A program made the position numbers and the translations under genes. The notes below the pieces were generated by a model. That model saw only the letters and a program-made list of their open reading frames with translations. It ran no database searches and had not been told where the DNA came from. Shown here one piece after another: positions 1 through 8,522 of a stretch of DNA of 26,160 nucleotides (its first letter is position 1; each line of letters opens with the position of its first letter). Source of the stretch: JARIHD01 sp035629475 (GTDB taxonomy: Bacteria > Patescibacteriota > Saccharimonadia > Saccharimonadales > UBA4665); the NCBI GenBank assembly GCA_035629475.1, contig DASPHS010000146.1:1-26160 (forward strand). The letters are read 5' to 3'.

Positions 1-578
1 ACTTGTGGTAAGACCTTCACAATCATGAACCCGACAACACCAAACATCACGGCAAGGACGATAATCGGGTACACCATAGCGCCACGGACCTTACTAATAA
101 TGTCAGCATCTTTTTCCTGCTGGATAGCAAGGCGCTCAAGTGCTTTATCAAGCGTACCGGAGGCTTCACCGGCAGCGATAAGGCTTGTATACACTTGGTT
201 AAAGACCGTCGGGTGTTTACCCATGGCCGCCGAAAGCGTCGAGCCTGATTCAACATCAGAGATAACTTTGTTGATAACAATCTTGAGCGGCTTGCTGGTA
301 GTCTGCTGATTAACGCTGCGCAAGCTTTGCACCAGTGGCAAACCGGCGTTTATCAGCGTTGAAAGCTGCCGGGAGAAAAGGACCTTGTCCTTAGTCTTTA
401 CGCGGTTGAAGCGTGCGCCTAAGCCGGTAGCGGACTTTTCCGCCAGACTGATGTCGATGGGCACCAATCCTTCCTTGCGGATGAGCTTGCTGGCGGCCTG
501 TTCATTTTCAGCCTGAACTTCAGCTTTGATATATTGGCCCGTTCCCGGGTCACGTGCAGTATAACGGAAAGAAAGCAT
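1..578 (-). CDS. pilC: Type IV pilus inner-membrane platform protein PilC (N-terminal part)
   Basis: The gene runs off the left edge; 192 residues are visible. PilC is the polytopic platform that couples the PilB/PilT motors to pilin assembly. The start MLSFRYTARDPG is typical of the family, and the first T2SSF (GspF-like) domain follows from about residue 65 (FSRQLSTLINAGLPLVQSL), with the conserved AAGEASGTLDKAL segment and a first membrane helix near residues 168-190. The ATG at 576-578 lies 11 nt after the pilT stop, and a GAGGAG ribosome-binding site is inside the last pilT codons, so translation is probably coupled. It is the last visible gene of the pilM-N-O-B-T-C operon. The family call is secure; the C-terminal half is not visible. 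Confidence 0.95.
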   Translation of the reverse strand, partial: MLSFRYTARDPGTGQYIKAEVQAENEQAASKLIRKEGLVPIDISLAEKSATGLGARFNRVKTKDKVLFSRQLSTLINAGLPLVQSLRSVNQQTTSKPLKIVINKVISDVESGSTLSAAMGKHPTVFNQVYTSLIAAGEASGTLDKALERLAIQQEKDADIISKVRGAMVYPIIVLAVMFGVVGFMIVKVLPQ

Positions 579-589
579 TGTATTGTAAC

Positions 590-1657
590 CTAGCTCCTCA
601 TTAACCTATCGAGTTCATCCATGTCGACGGCATAGTTACGGGCCTCGTCGTAGCTGATGGTGCCACTGTGTACCAAGGTAGCCAAAGTCTTATCCATAGA
701 CTGCATGCCGAACTCAGCACCAGTCTGAATAACAGCCTCAAGCTGGTGGGTCTTGCCTTCGCGGATAATGTTACGAACCGCTGGTGTGGCCACCAAGATT
801 TCTGCAGCTGCCACGCGGCCACCACCAATGGCAGGCACCAGGCGTTGTGAGGTGATAGACATAAGAATATTAGAAAGCTGCGAACGAATTTGGGGCTGTT
901 GGTGCGGCGGAAAGACGTCAATCATACGGTCAATACTCTGTGCGGCACTGTTGGTGTGCAGTGTAGCGAATACCAAGTGCCCTGTTTCGGCGATAGTAAT
1001 AGCTGAAGCAATGGTTTCAAGGTCGCGCATCTCACCAATGAGCACTACGTCTGGGTCTTCACGCAATGCAGAACGCAAGGCTGCAGAGAAGGAATAGGTG
1101 TCGTAGTGTACTTCACGCTGCACAATAACAGACTTCTTGGAACGGTGCGTATACTCGATAGGATCCTCGATGGTAATGATGTGCTCCGAGCGCTCGGTGT
1201 TTATCTTGTGAATCATTGCAGCCAAGGTCGTGGACTTGCCAGAACCCGTTGGACCGGTCACCAATACAAGACCGCGCGGGTATTCGGCAAATTTATTAAC
1301 AATGGGCGGCATGCCCAATTGCTCAATTGTCATGATTTCATTGGTAATAAGTCGTAAAGCTGCGGCCAAGTTACCGCGCTCGTGGAATGCGTTGACACGG
1401 AAACGGCCTAGGTCACCGAATGCAAAGCTGAAGTCAAACTCTTTATCCTTGAGCAGAATCTGTTTTTGATCTTCATCCAATATGGCGAATACGAGCGCCT
1501 CAACAGCTTCATCGCTGAGTATCTCTGCACCGTTAACTGGCGTTAAGGCGCCATCTATGCGAAGCATAGGGGGCAAGCCTACCTGTAAGTGAAGGTCAGA
1601 AGCTTTCTTCTTTATCACCTCCTCCAGGAGTATTTCGATTCTTGGCGTTCCCTGCAT
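590..1657 (-). CDS. pilT: Type IV pilus retraction ATPase PilT
   Basis: Hexameric cytoplasmic ATPase that powers pilus retraction, twitching and probably DNA uptake. At 355 residues it is of normal family length. Visible motifs are Walker A GPTGSGKS (residues 135-142), the Asp box and Walker B DPDVVLIGEMRD (201-212), the His box GHLVFATLHTN, and AVRNIIREGKTHQ near residue 293, which matches the PilT-specific AIRNLIRE signature and separates it from PilB. The ATG has a GGGTGG ribosome-binding site about 8 nt upstream. It follows pilB by 27 nt and precedes pilC by 11 nt. The presence of PilT indicates a retractable pilus. Confidence 0.96.
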   Translation of the reverse strand: MQGTPRIEILLEEVIKKKASDLHLQVGLPPMLRIDGALTPVNGAEILSDEAVEALVFAILDEDQKQILLKDKEFDFSFAFGDLGRFRVNAFHERGNLAAALRLITNEIMTIEQLGMPPIVNKFAEYPRGLVLVTGPTGSGKSTTLAAMIHKINTERSEHIITIEDPIEYTHRSKKSVIVQREVHYDTYSFSAALRSALREDPDVVLIGEMRDLETIASAITIAETGHLVFATLHTNSAAQSIDRMIDVFPPHQQPQIRSQLSNILMSITSQRLVPAIGGGRVAAAEILVATPAVRNIIREGKTHQLEAVIQTGAEFGMQSMDKTLATLVHSGTISYDEARNYAVDMDELDRLMRS

Positions 1658-1684
1658 TTGATTAGTCCACCCTTTACTTGTTCT

Positions 1685-3493
1685 TTACGCGTTGTCGGCG
1701 GCTGCCACGCGATTTATCTCTGTTAGTGTTGTCCGTCCTGCCAAGGCCTTCATATAGCCATCTTCGCGCATGGTTACCATGCCCTGCTGGATTGCCATCT
1801 TCTGAATCTCGGCACTGGTGGCCCGCTTAAGGATAAGTTGCTGTATTTCTGGGGTAATATTGAATACCTCGTATACACCCATTCTACCCTTGTAACCGCC
1901 GGGGGTTTCGGGACTATCCTTTCCCTTAGTTAAAGTATAAGCGTTTTGGTTGCCTAGAGGCAAGGTTTCATAGCCAAGATCCTCGGCAACCTTCTGCATT
2001 TCCTCTTTGGTTTTAGGCAAAAGATGAGCCAAAGTCTTCTTGATAGCCTCAGTTTCTATTTTGTCCGACTCATACGTCTCTTTTTCACCCGCTAAGCGAC
2101 GTACCAAACGCTGGCCAATAACTGTTCGGACCGTGGAGGCGATAAGGAATGGTTCGATGTCCATATCAAGGAGACGTGGCAAAATACCGGCAGCTGAGTT
2201 GGTGTGGAGCGTGCTGAACACTAAGTGACCAGTCAGTGCCGCCTGCACGGCAAGCTCTGCCGTTTCTTTATCACGGATCTCCCCTACCATCACGACGTCG
2301 GGGTCCTGACGCAAGATAGAACGTAGCCCATTGGCAAACGTTAGCCCCACCTCAGCGTTTACCTGAATCTGGTTGATACCCTCCATCTTGTATTCAACAG
2401 GGTCTTCGAGGGTAACAATGTTAATCGAATCGCTTTTTACCTCATTCAGCAAAGCATACAGTGAGGTAGACTTACCGGAACCGGTAGGACCGGAAGTGAG
2501 GATCATACCACTGGTACTCTTGATACCGTCACGAATAGTACGGAGTGCCCGCCCCGTGTAACCCATGTCCTCCAGATTCAAGCTCGTACCGCTTTTATCA
2601 AGCAAACGGATAACCACCTGCTCTCCCCAAATAACTGGCGAGATAGCGATACGAAGGTCGATAGCCTTACCGCCAACATTAATACTGAACTCACCGTCTT
2701 GAGGAACCCGGTGCTCATCAATCTTGAGGTTAGCCAAGATCTTGATACGCGAAATAAGTGGCGGCTCGGTGCTCTTGGGAAGTCTGAGCACTTCGCGCAG
2801 GATACCATCTATACGACAGCGTATCTTGAGCGAATCAATAAGTGGTTCGATGTGTACGTCACTTGCCCCATTCTTTGCCGCATATTCCAAGATAGTAGAA
2901 AGTGCCTTACTAATCGGCGAGTCCTGCACGATTGTCTTGAAATTCTTGGTATCAGTATTGATGGTCGGACCCTGCTGCCTCTTGGACTGCTCTACTTCGG
3001 CGTTCGTGGCAGGTACGCCAATATCACCGATTTCGGCCATTTGCTTCATGTCGCCCTGGTACTGACGAAGCACATTGCGAATACCAGATTCACTGGCAGC
3101 GTACACCTTGACCGGACGGCCGATCTTGTTGGATAGGAAGTCTACGGCCTGTACGTTATCGGCGTCCAGCATAGCTACCACGAGGCGGTTCTGCATTTCA
3201 CCCAGTGGCACTGCCATGTAGCGCTCAGCAATCTCCTGAGGCAACAGTTCGAGCACCTCTGGATCAATTGTCGCACCCGAAAGGTTGACGTAAGGCACCT
3301 TGGCGACATGTGCGATAGCCTTGGTAAGGGCCTCGTCTGGCACAACCCCGCCCGTTGTTAGAAAGCTCAAGAAAGGCGTTTTTTCTTGTTCCGCCTTATC
3401 TTTGAGTTCAACTAACTGCTCGGCAGTGAGTACTCCTTCTTTGACAAGAGTATCCTCAACCTGCTTTTGGGCTGCGGTAGACAATACGCTCAT
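1685..3493 (-). CDS. pilB: Type IV pilus assembly ATPase PilB
   Basis: Extension ATPase of the pilus, 602 residues. The N-terminal part (about 1-150) is the MshEN/GspE-N type domain; the C-terminal part is the AAA+-like motor with SDVHIEP (211-217), Walker A GPTGSGKST (335-343), Walker B DPDVVMVGEIRD (397-408) and the His box GHLVFSTLHTN. Most PilB/GspE proteins carry a tetracysteine zinc site after QRLVRRL; here residues 464-545 have no cysteine and the whole protein appears to have only one. The ATG lies 6 nt downstream of a TATAAT box inside the preceding gene, so pilB may have its own leaderless promoter as well as operon transcription. Function is secure; the lost zinc site is unusual. 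Confidence 0.96.
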   Translation of the reverse strand: MSVLSTAAQKQVEDTLVKEGVLTAEQLVELKDKAEQEKTPFLSFLTTGGVVPDEALTKAIAHVAKVPYVNLSGATIDPEVLELLPQEIAERYMAVPLGEMQNRLVVAMLDADNVQAVDFLSNKIGRPVKVYAASESGIRNVLRQYQGDMKQMAEIGDIGVPATNAEVEQSKRQQGPTINTDTKNFKTIVQDSPISKALSTILEYAAKNGASDVHIEPLIDSLKIRCRIDGILREVLRLPKSTEPPLISRIKILANLKIDEHRVPQDGEFSINVGGKAIDLRIAISPVIWGEQVVIRLLDKSGTSLNLEDMGYTGRALRTIRDGIKSTSGMILTSGPTGSGKSTSLYALLNEVKSDSINIVTLEDPVEYKMEGINQIQVNAEVGLTFANGLRSILRQDPDVVMVGEIRDKETAELAVQAALTGHLVFSTLHTNSAAGILPRLLDMDIEPFLIASTVRTVIGQRLVRRLAGEKETYESDKIETEAIKKTLAHLLPKTKEEMQKVAEDLGYETLPLGNQNAYTLTKGKDSPETPGGYKGRMGVYEVFNITPEIQQLILKRATSAEIQKMAIQQGMVTMREDGYMKALAGRTTLTEINRVAAADNA

Positions 3494-3527
3494 AGGTTTA
3501 TTATAGCTCGCTTACGCTTATTGTCCT
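3494..3527 (-). promoter_or_regulatory. Internal promoter for pilB, apparently leaderless
   Basis: On the minus strand a perfect TATAAT lies at 3500-3505, with AGGACA at 3522-3527 as a possible -35 (16-nt spacer). Only 6 nt separate the -10 box from the pilB ATG, so a transcript would start at or next to the start codon and have no ribosome-binding site. The promoter overlaps the 3' end of the small membrane-protein gene. Confidence 0.6.
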
Positions 3528-3766
3528 GAAACAAATGGGTTAGGATTGTTGTTATCACCAATCTCGATGAGCTGCGTTGGGTCAACTGACTGAGCATTAA
3601 AGTACTTGTTGCTTGGTGGAGAAAAGTCAGAAGTGATAACGTCCACTTTTTCGGCTTTTTGCTCACGATCAGCAGGCTTGGCAAATATCATACCGGATAC
3701 GATAAACGATATGACACCGCTCACAATAGCTATCACGGCAATGAGGGCAATGTCTTTTTGTTTCAT
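3518..3766 (-). CDS. Small one-TM protein of the pilus operon
   Basis: An 82-residue protein with an N-terminal membrane helix (about residues 7-28, ALIAVIAIVSGVISFIVSG) followed by a short charged and Asn/Pro-rich tail, expected on the outer face of the membrane. Its start codon overlaps the pilO stop by one base (TAATG), so translation is coupled. It holds the operon position where pilP lies in diderm bacteria, but no PilP sequence signature or lipobox is visible and no secretin gene follows. It may be a lineage-specific partner of PilN/PilO. Gene reality is well supported by coupling; function is inferred only from position. Confidence 0.8.
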   Translation of the reverse strand: MKQKDIALIAVIAIVSGVISFIVSGMIFAKPADREQKAEKVDVITSDFSPPSNKYFNAQSVDPTQLIEIGDNNNPNPFVSGQ

Positions 3767-4440
3767 TACTTTACTACCTCACTCTTAATGTTCAGGCTCT
3801 TTTCTGGCTGGTAGTACGTTTGGGCGATAATTATGGCATTCATACTGCCGTCGCTGCCGGTTATCTCAACCTTCTGCACGTCGATGGGTCGGATAGAGCG
3901 TTCAAAGACATCGACAAGCGCCTTAATGCCGTCATATGAACCACCAACTTCTACCTGGAATGGTATAGCTACCGGCGCGGGAGTCACGCTCGACTGGTTT
4001 GCAGACTGTGCAACTTCGTCGTCGGTACCGCCAATGGACACAATCTTGAGGCCTTGATCGGTAATCAGCTTCTCAAGGCTGGTCGCTAATGCCGGGAAGT
4101 CATACTTGCTGGGCAATGCGTCAAGAATAATCTTGGCGTTATCACCATCTTGTGGACCGGAGCCATCAGGATTGCCGCCTAATACGTTTTGCGGAGTGTT
4201 CACAAATGATTTGTACGAAGATACCAGCGTATCGCGAGCATTCAAGTCGCTCTGTAAGGTAGAGAGTGCCTTTTTCTTTTCGGCAATCACCCTATTCTGA
4301 TAGGTGGCCTGCCCGATTAGGGTATTGCAGGCTACCGCTGAGAAGATAACGACAAATGCTGCGATACCCGTAGACCAGACAATACGGCTGTTTGCCTTGG
4401 TGATAAGTGAGCGTTTGGTGAATGAACCTGTTTTTGCCAT
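3766..4440 (-). CDS. pilO: PilO-like type IV pilus alignment protein
   Basis: A 224-residue bitopic protein with a short basic cytoplasmic N-terminus, a membrane helix at about 18-40 (SRIVWSTGIAAFVVIFSAV), a coiled coil (about 45-80, including KKKALSTLQSDLNARDTLV) and a C-terminal ferredoxin-like domain with VGGSYDGIKALVDVFERSIRPI, which is typical of PilO. In the family PilO pairs with PilN to bridge PilM and the outer parts of the machine. It starts 4 nt after the pilN stop with an AAGGA site embedded in the end of pilN. Identification rests on architecture and gene order, since PilO sequences diverge strongly. Confidence 0.85.
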   Translation of the reverse strand: MAKTGSFTKRSLITKANSRIVWSTGIAAFVVIFSAVACNTLIGQATYQNRVIAEKKKALSTLQSDLNARDTLVSSYKSFVNTPQNVLGGNPDGSGPQDGDNAKIILDALPSKYDFPALATSLEKLITDQGLKIVSIGGTDDEVAQSANQSSVTPAPVAIPFQVEVGGSYDGIKALVDVFERSIRPIDVQKVEITGSDGSMNAIIIAQTYYQPEKSLNIKSEVVK

Positions 4441-4444
4441 ATCT

Positions 4445-5113
4445 TTATTGTCCTTCTACCTGAAACAGGGCGTCAGGTTTATCAACTTCCGAGCGTGTGC
4501 TGATGATACTTGGCACGGAGAGTTCGGGCTCTGCGGTGCCGGTGAATATAATGGGGTCGAATGTGAAGGTTATGCTGTACGAGGTGCTTTCGCTGTCCCG
4601 GCTAAAACTAGCCAGTACGACATTGGTGAAAGCATTCTTTTTGGAGCTGTCAGCTTCGGTAGAGTACTGCGTAAATTTGAGGTTGTCGGTAAAGGTGTTG
4701 ACCGATGTCAGTGATGTAGCATTACCGCTCACCTCGAGCGTATTGAGCTCAAGATCAAGCACCAGATTTGAGATACTCGTGTCTGAAGGTGTCAGCCGTG
4801 AAAGATAGTCATACAGCCGTGATGAAACAGCCTTCTGATCGTGTAAGGCTGGCAACGCATTCAGCTGATTTTGCACCGTAAGTATTTTTGTCAGGTCCTT
4901 TGTGCTTTTCAGTTCGTCACTGGCTACCTTGATGTCGCCGTTCAGGTCACTTAAGCTTTTCTTCTGTAGGCCATGAACAACAGCAAGTAACAGTACGAGT
5001 ACTGTTACGGCAGTGATAACCGCGACGATTGATGCCAGTACTACTGCATGCTCTTGGCGCTTTGCCTTAAGGTACTGGATTTTAATGTCAGGGAGGAGGT
5101 TAAACTGGATCAT
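4445..5113 (-). CDS. pilN: PilN-like type IV pilus assembly protein
   Basis: A 222-residue bitopic membrane protein. The N-terminus MIQFNLLPDIK contains the NLLP motif that in the PilN family docks into the PilM groove. A membrane helix follows at about 26-48 (VVLASIVAVITAVTVLVLLLAVV), then a coiled coil and a C-terminal domain where LDLELNTLEVSGNATSLTSVN fits the PilN fold. The start codon overlaps the pilM stop by 4 nt (ATGA), the classic arrangement for stoichiometric partners. The assignment is strong because motif and gene order agree. Confidence 0.9.
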   Translation of the reverse strand: MIQFNLLPDIKIQYLKAKRQEHAVVLASIVAVITAVTVLVLLLAVVHGLQKKSLSDLNGDIKVASDELKSTKDLTKILTVQNQLNALPALHDQKAVSSRLYDYLSRLTPSDTSISNLVLDLELNTLEVSGNATSLTSVNTFTDNLKFTQYSTEADSSKKNAFTNVVLASFSRDSESTSYSITFTFDPIIFTGTAEPELSVPSIISTRSEVDKPDALFQVEGQ

Positions 5114-6150
5114 TCTACGCGCTCCGCAAGGCCGGCTGCTACACCGAAGTGGTTAGATACTGCTAAAAGCTCATTCTGGCGATCTGGTGAGAATGAGACA
5201 TTACGCCAAGCGTTTCCAATCTCCACCTCAATACCAAACTTGTTCGCAAGGAATAGTGGAAACTCGGGTAATGCTGAGGCGCCACCGGTTACGATAATAC
5301 GGCTAATGCGCGTATCGCCGTAACGGCTTTGGAAGAACTTTATCGACTTATCAACCTCTGTCGTCAGGATGTCAACCGTGCTGATAATGGCATCGTAGAT
5401 ACGCCCCTCAAGCTTGTCTTTGCCAAGCCCGAACTTGAATACGAACTGGCGAGCCTGCTTGTCCTCGATGTTGAGGTTCTGGGCTGCTGCGCGGATAATT
5501 GCCTCTGCACCGGTTGGAATAGAACGGGTCAAGCGTGGTGCGCCGTTCATGGTAATAGCCAAGTCAGTTGTTTTGCTGCCAATATCCAAAACCATTTGAG
5601 GCCCTAAGCCATCTTGGGCAATAAGTGCTCGTGTCAGCGCCAGGTTGTCCGGCTCAAACGCGATAACTTCCAGGCCAATAGATTCCAACAAGTCCAGGCG
5701 TTGCTCTACAAAGTCATTTTCTACGCTCGAAAGGAGCACTTCTACCTTGGTCTTGTCCTTCGGGGAGTCGCCAATAACTGCCCAGTCAATCTTGGACTTA
5801 TCAAGAGGCGTAGGAATAAGCGAGTCTGCCTGGTACCGAATAGCCTTAGCCAGTTCTGCTGGCGGCAGACGATCGAAGTCAACGACAGCAGTAAAAACCC
5901 GCTGGGATGGAATGCCGACCGCCACATTGCGTGTGGTCATGCGGGCCTGCCCTAGCAAATCTTTTATAACCTGTGCCAGCTTTTGCTGGTCGGCTTTAGA
6001 ATCACTTAGTACCAGTTTGCTGTCTACAGGTACGTAAGCATATTTAACTAGTGTCTTTACCGAACCGCTACCATGCAATTCCACTAACCGAACGGCGGTA
6101 GTGCCGATATCGAGACCGAAGAACGAAGAAACCCCACTCAGTATGCTCAT
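5110..6150 (-). CDS. pilM: PilM, actin-like ATPase of the type IV pilus
   Basis: Cytoplasmic FtsA/actin-fold protein that recruits PilN and links to the motor ATPases. Visible are the phosphate-1 loop FGLDIGTTAVRLVEL near the N-terminus, the phosphate-2 loop MVLDIGSKTTDLAI, and the adenosine motif IIVTGGASALPEFPLFLANKF near the C-terminus. The reading frame could start at a TTG at 6159, but the ATG at 6150 is preferred: it gives the usual N-terminus (MSILSGVSSFFGLDIG), 346 residues, and lies 9 nt from a TATAAT box, so the TTG would barely be transcribed. It is the first gene of the pilus operon. Confidence 0.95.
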   Translation of the reverse strand: MSILSGVSSFFGLDIGTTAVRLVELHGSGSVKTLVKYAYVPVDSKLVLSDSKADQQKLAQVIKDLLGQARMTTRNVAVGIPSQRVFTAVVDFDRLPPAELAKAIRYQADSLIPTPLDKSKIDWAVIGDSPKDKTKVEVLLSSVENDFVEQRLDLLESIGLEVIAFEPDNLALTRALIAQDGLGPQMVLDIGSKTTDLAITMNGAPRLTRSIPTGAEAIIRAAAQNLNIEDKQARQFVFKFGLGKDKLEGRIYDAIISTVDILTTEVDKSIKFFQSRYGDTRISRIIVTGGASALPEFPLFLANKFGIEVEIGNAWRNVSFSPDRQNELLAVSNHFGVAAGLAERVE

Positions 6151-6190
6151 GTTACTCAAATTATAGCATAAGCAAGATGTATTGCTGCAA
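6151..6190 (-). promoter_or_regulatory. Promoter of the pilM-led operon, near-leaderless
   Basis: On the minus strand TATAAT lies at 6160-6165, 9 nt before the pilM ATG, with TTGCAG at 6185-6190 as a possible -35 (19-nt spacer). The start site would fall about 2-3 nt before the ATG. No Shine-Dalgarno sequence is present in the gap. Confidence 0.6.
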
Positions 6191-6195
6191 GCTTT

Positions 6196-8520
6196 TTACA
6201 AGATTGGCGGCAGGCTGGATATAGCGTCGTAGCTGCTTGTTTGCCCTGCTGATGGCGGCTGGGCGATCCAGTTAGCGGGGCTGTAGACAAACTCTTCAGC
6301 AATAGCATTGCTACCAGCTGCTTCACCCGAGGTGCTCTGCTTGAGCGAACCATGCGTACGCTGGAAGTCTACCCTGTTAGCCGTAAAGGAGCCGTTGATC
6401 GTCAGCTTGTCGTCGCACTGCGTGTACATGGTGCCACCAAGTGGCAGCTGTGTTGGGTTGACTACCTCTGCTTGGTTTGCAGGGGGCTTGGTGCAGGTAT
6501 AGATGATACCGCCGCCACTGGTTGTTCCATCACCAAGTGACACATAGTTACCGTCAAGACGAGTAACGCCACTGTCGATAAAGATATTACCCTTTACTAC
6601 CAGCAGGAATTGCGGAATGCTACTAAGGTTCCAGCTACCGGTATATTCAATGTTACCGGTGATGCGCACATCACCGTCAACGTACAGTACGCTCCGTTGA
6701 TTAGGATTGATGTTGCCGCTAATGGCTATATTCGTGTTGGGACTGCTAGCGTATATACCCGTGGTCATATTAGTTATGCCTGCAAAGGACTGCGTAGTAG
6801 CAGGCTTGTCTGCCCAGTAATCCCTGATACAAGGTGCAGCGCCAGGGCCGAAACTACCGCCAAAATTACCTGTTGCTGTATTAGCTGAAGTATTGGCGAA
6901 GGAGAGCGATGCGGGTGCTGGCGCACTGCTGCCCGCCCGCTGGGCAGAAGCAAAGTCTCCGATACGGTTCAATGCTTGCACTGCGTATTGGGCGCCGGCA
7001 CCAGCAAAGCCGTCGGCACTGCGTTTGTTCCAGGCCATAACCTGCGCATTAGCGTTGGTCGAACAAGTTCCAGGAGCTGTTTCAAGTCCACCACCAGCAA
7101 GTACATCGCCACCGAACACTTTTAAGTATGGCCGGGCAACGACACGGATACATGACTCCACCCCCTGTGCGCCACCCCCATATGAAGCAGGATTCACAAA
7201 GAACGAGCGGCAATGCGTCGTGTTAGCGGCTGCAGTAATCGTTTCGGTTACCAGGTTAGTATTACCGACAGCAAAGGTACGCGGGCAGCCGGTACTGGGT
7301 TGCGTGTATCCCCCGGGGAACGAAGCGCTATCGATGGGGTTTGGCGCTGCATAGGAACCCGCCCTATCTATCCTGTATATGGTGCAGGACGTGCTCTGAC
7401 TAATAGTTGGCCCGTTGTTATCTACGACGTAGGTATAGGCGATGCTATCCCCCACCTCAGCAGTACCACCGGATGGTGCTGCGCCGTTCACTGTCACATT
7501 AATCATGGGATTAAGATCAAAGTTATAGACGACTGTTAAACAACGTTCCACTGCATACTGGCTACTGCCCGATACGTGGGTATCGGGAGTGAACCACAAC
7601 TGTCTACATATTTGGCTTCCAGGCGCCGCATTACTCGGGACGGTAAAGTTCTCTACTTGGATATTGAGCTTTTCTGTTCCCGCAGCAAAGACACCGGCGT
7701 TACCACTGAACAAGATGGTCGAGTCACGGTATACGCGCCATGCAACAGTATCCGGTGACGTAGAGTTAGGACCGGAGTTGTTGTTAAGGTTGTGGCGCCA
7801 TACCACCTGATCACCAGGGGCGACATTGCCGGAAATGACCGGAGAACCACCATTAATACTGGCTGTGGTGTTACCATACATATTGAATTCTGGAGTGTTT
7901 GGCACGGGACCCAGATTGCCGGTACCGACAGGGTTGGCGCACTCCCACTTGATGGCATAGACCACTTGGTTGCTCATGTTACGGAATACGATCGCCGGCT
8001 TAGTACCGTTCTCGTCATAAAAGGCGTCGTCATTCGGATTACTACCGCCGCCATCAGTCGCCTGCCAGTAGCTGTTGATGGTAAAACTGTAGTTTATACG
8101 CCAACTAACTTTGCCGTGTGAATCAAGATAGCGGACACGGGACTCCCAGTCAGCTATTTGGGCAGCTGTTGGCGGACGTGAGCGAGCGCTCGTGCTCGAT
8201 CCCAGCATCGTGTGAATAATAAATGCTGCACCTGTCTTGTCACGCGCGTCACCACTACCGTTTTGGTCAATATCAAGCTTGGTGTGTTTAATAAAGGTGA
8301 TGAAGCTGTCAGCGTCATTCACATCGGGTCGAATAGACTCACCATCGTAGACAGGCCGTAAGACCTCGGACCCCATATCGTCGTTGGCGTTGGTAAAGTA
8401 GCCATTGTGCTCGCCACGGCCATGAATACCGCCGCTCGGGTATGCAGCAAATGACGCCGAAGCGCCGTAACCAGCTAAGAATGCACCAATGGCGCCTGCT
8501 AATAACAAAAACTTTTTCAT
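6196..8520 (-). CDS. Large secreted surface protein with Ig/DUF11-like repeats
   Basis: A 774-residue protein with a clear Sec signal peptide (MKKFLLLAGAIGAFLAGYG... cleavage likely near ASFA-AYPSG). The mature part contains at least two beta-rich modules of DUF11 or Ig type (GNVAPGDQVVWRHNLNNNSGP, and VGDSIAYTYVVDNNGPTISQ) and a C-terminal beta-helix-like section (SVLYVDGDVRITGNIEYTG, FLLVVKGNIFIDSGVTRLDG). No LPXTG motif, lipobox or C-terminal membrane helix is visible, so the mode of anchoring is unclear. Its ATG follows the TPR gene by 2 nt, so the two are one transcript, just upstream of the pilus operon. Attachment to the host cell is a plausible role but is inference. Confidence 0.85.
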   Translation of the reverse strand: MKKFLLLAGAIGAFLAGYGASASFAAYPSGGIHGRGEHNGYFTNANDDMGSEVLRPVYDGESIRPDVNDADSFITFIKHTKLDIDQNGSGDARDKTGAAFIIHTMLGSSTSARSRPPTAAQIADWESRVRYLDSHGKVSWRINYSFTINSYWQATDGGGSNPNDDAFYDENGTKPAIVFRNMSNQVVYAIKWECANPVGTGNLGPVPNTPEFNMYGNTTASINGGSPVISGNVAPGDQVVWRHNLNNNSGPNSTSPDTVAWRVYRDSTILFSGNAGVFAAGTEKLNIQVENFTVPSNAAPGSQICRQLWFTPDTHVSGSSQYAVERCLTVVYNFDLNPMINVTVNGAAPSGGTAEVGDSIAYTYVVDNNGPTISQSTSCTIYRIDRAGSYAAPNPIDSASFPGGYTQPSTGCPRTFAVGNTNLVTETITAAANTTHCRSFFVNPASYGGGAQGVESCIRVVARPYLKVFGGDVLAGGGLETAPGTCSTNANAQVMAWNKRSADGFAGAGAQYAVQALNRIGDFASAQRAGSSAPAPASLSFANTSANTATGNFGGSFGPGAAPCIRDYWADKPATTQSFAGITNMTTGIYASSPNTNIAISGNINPNQRSVLYVDGDVRITGNIEYTGSWNLSSIPQFLLVVKGNIFIDSGVTRLDGNYVSLGDGTTSGGGIIYTCTKPPANQAEVVNPTQLPLGGTMYTQCDDKLTINGSFTANRVDFQRTHGSLKQSTSGEAAGSNAIAEEFVYSPANWIAQPPSAGQTSSYDAISSLPPIL

Positions 8521-8522
8521 TG

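Noticed and set aside
2699..3136. Plus-strand 145-codon ORF inside pilB, and other long antisense ORFs (for example 6893-7354, 1106-1357, 14527-14910)
   Set aside because: They are antisense shadows of strongly conserved genes, with low-complexity or biased composition and no start signals.
6151..6159. TTG start for pilM three codons upstream
   Set aside because: It lies immediately beside the TATAAT box and would not be on the transcript; the ATG at 6150 fits the family start.
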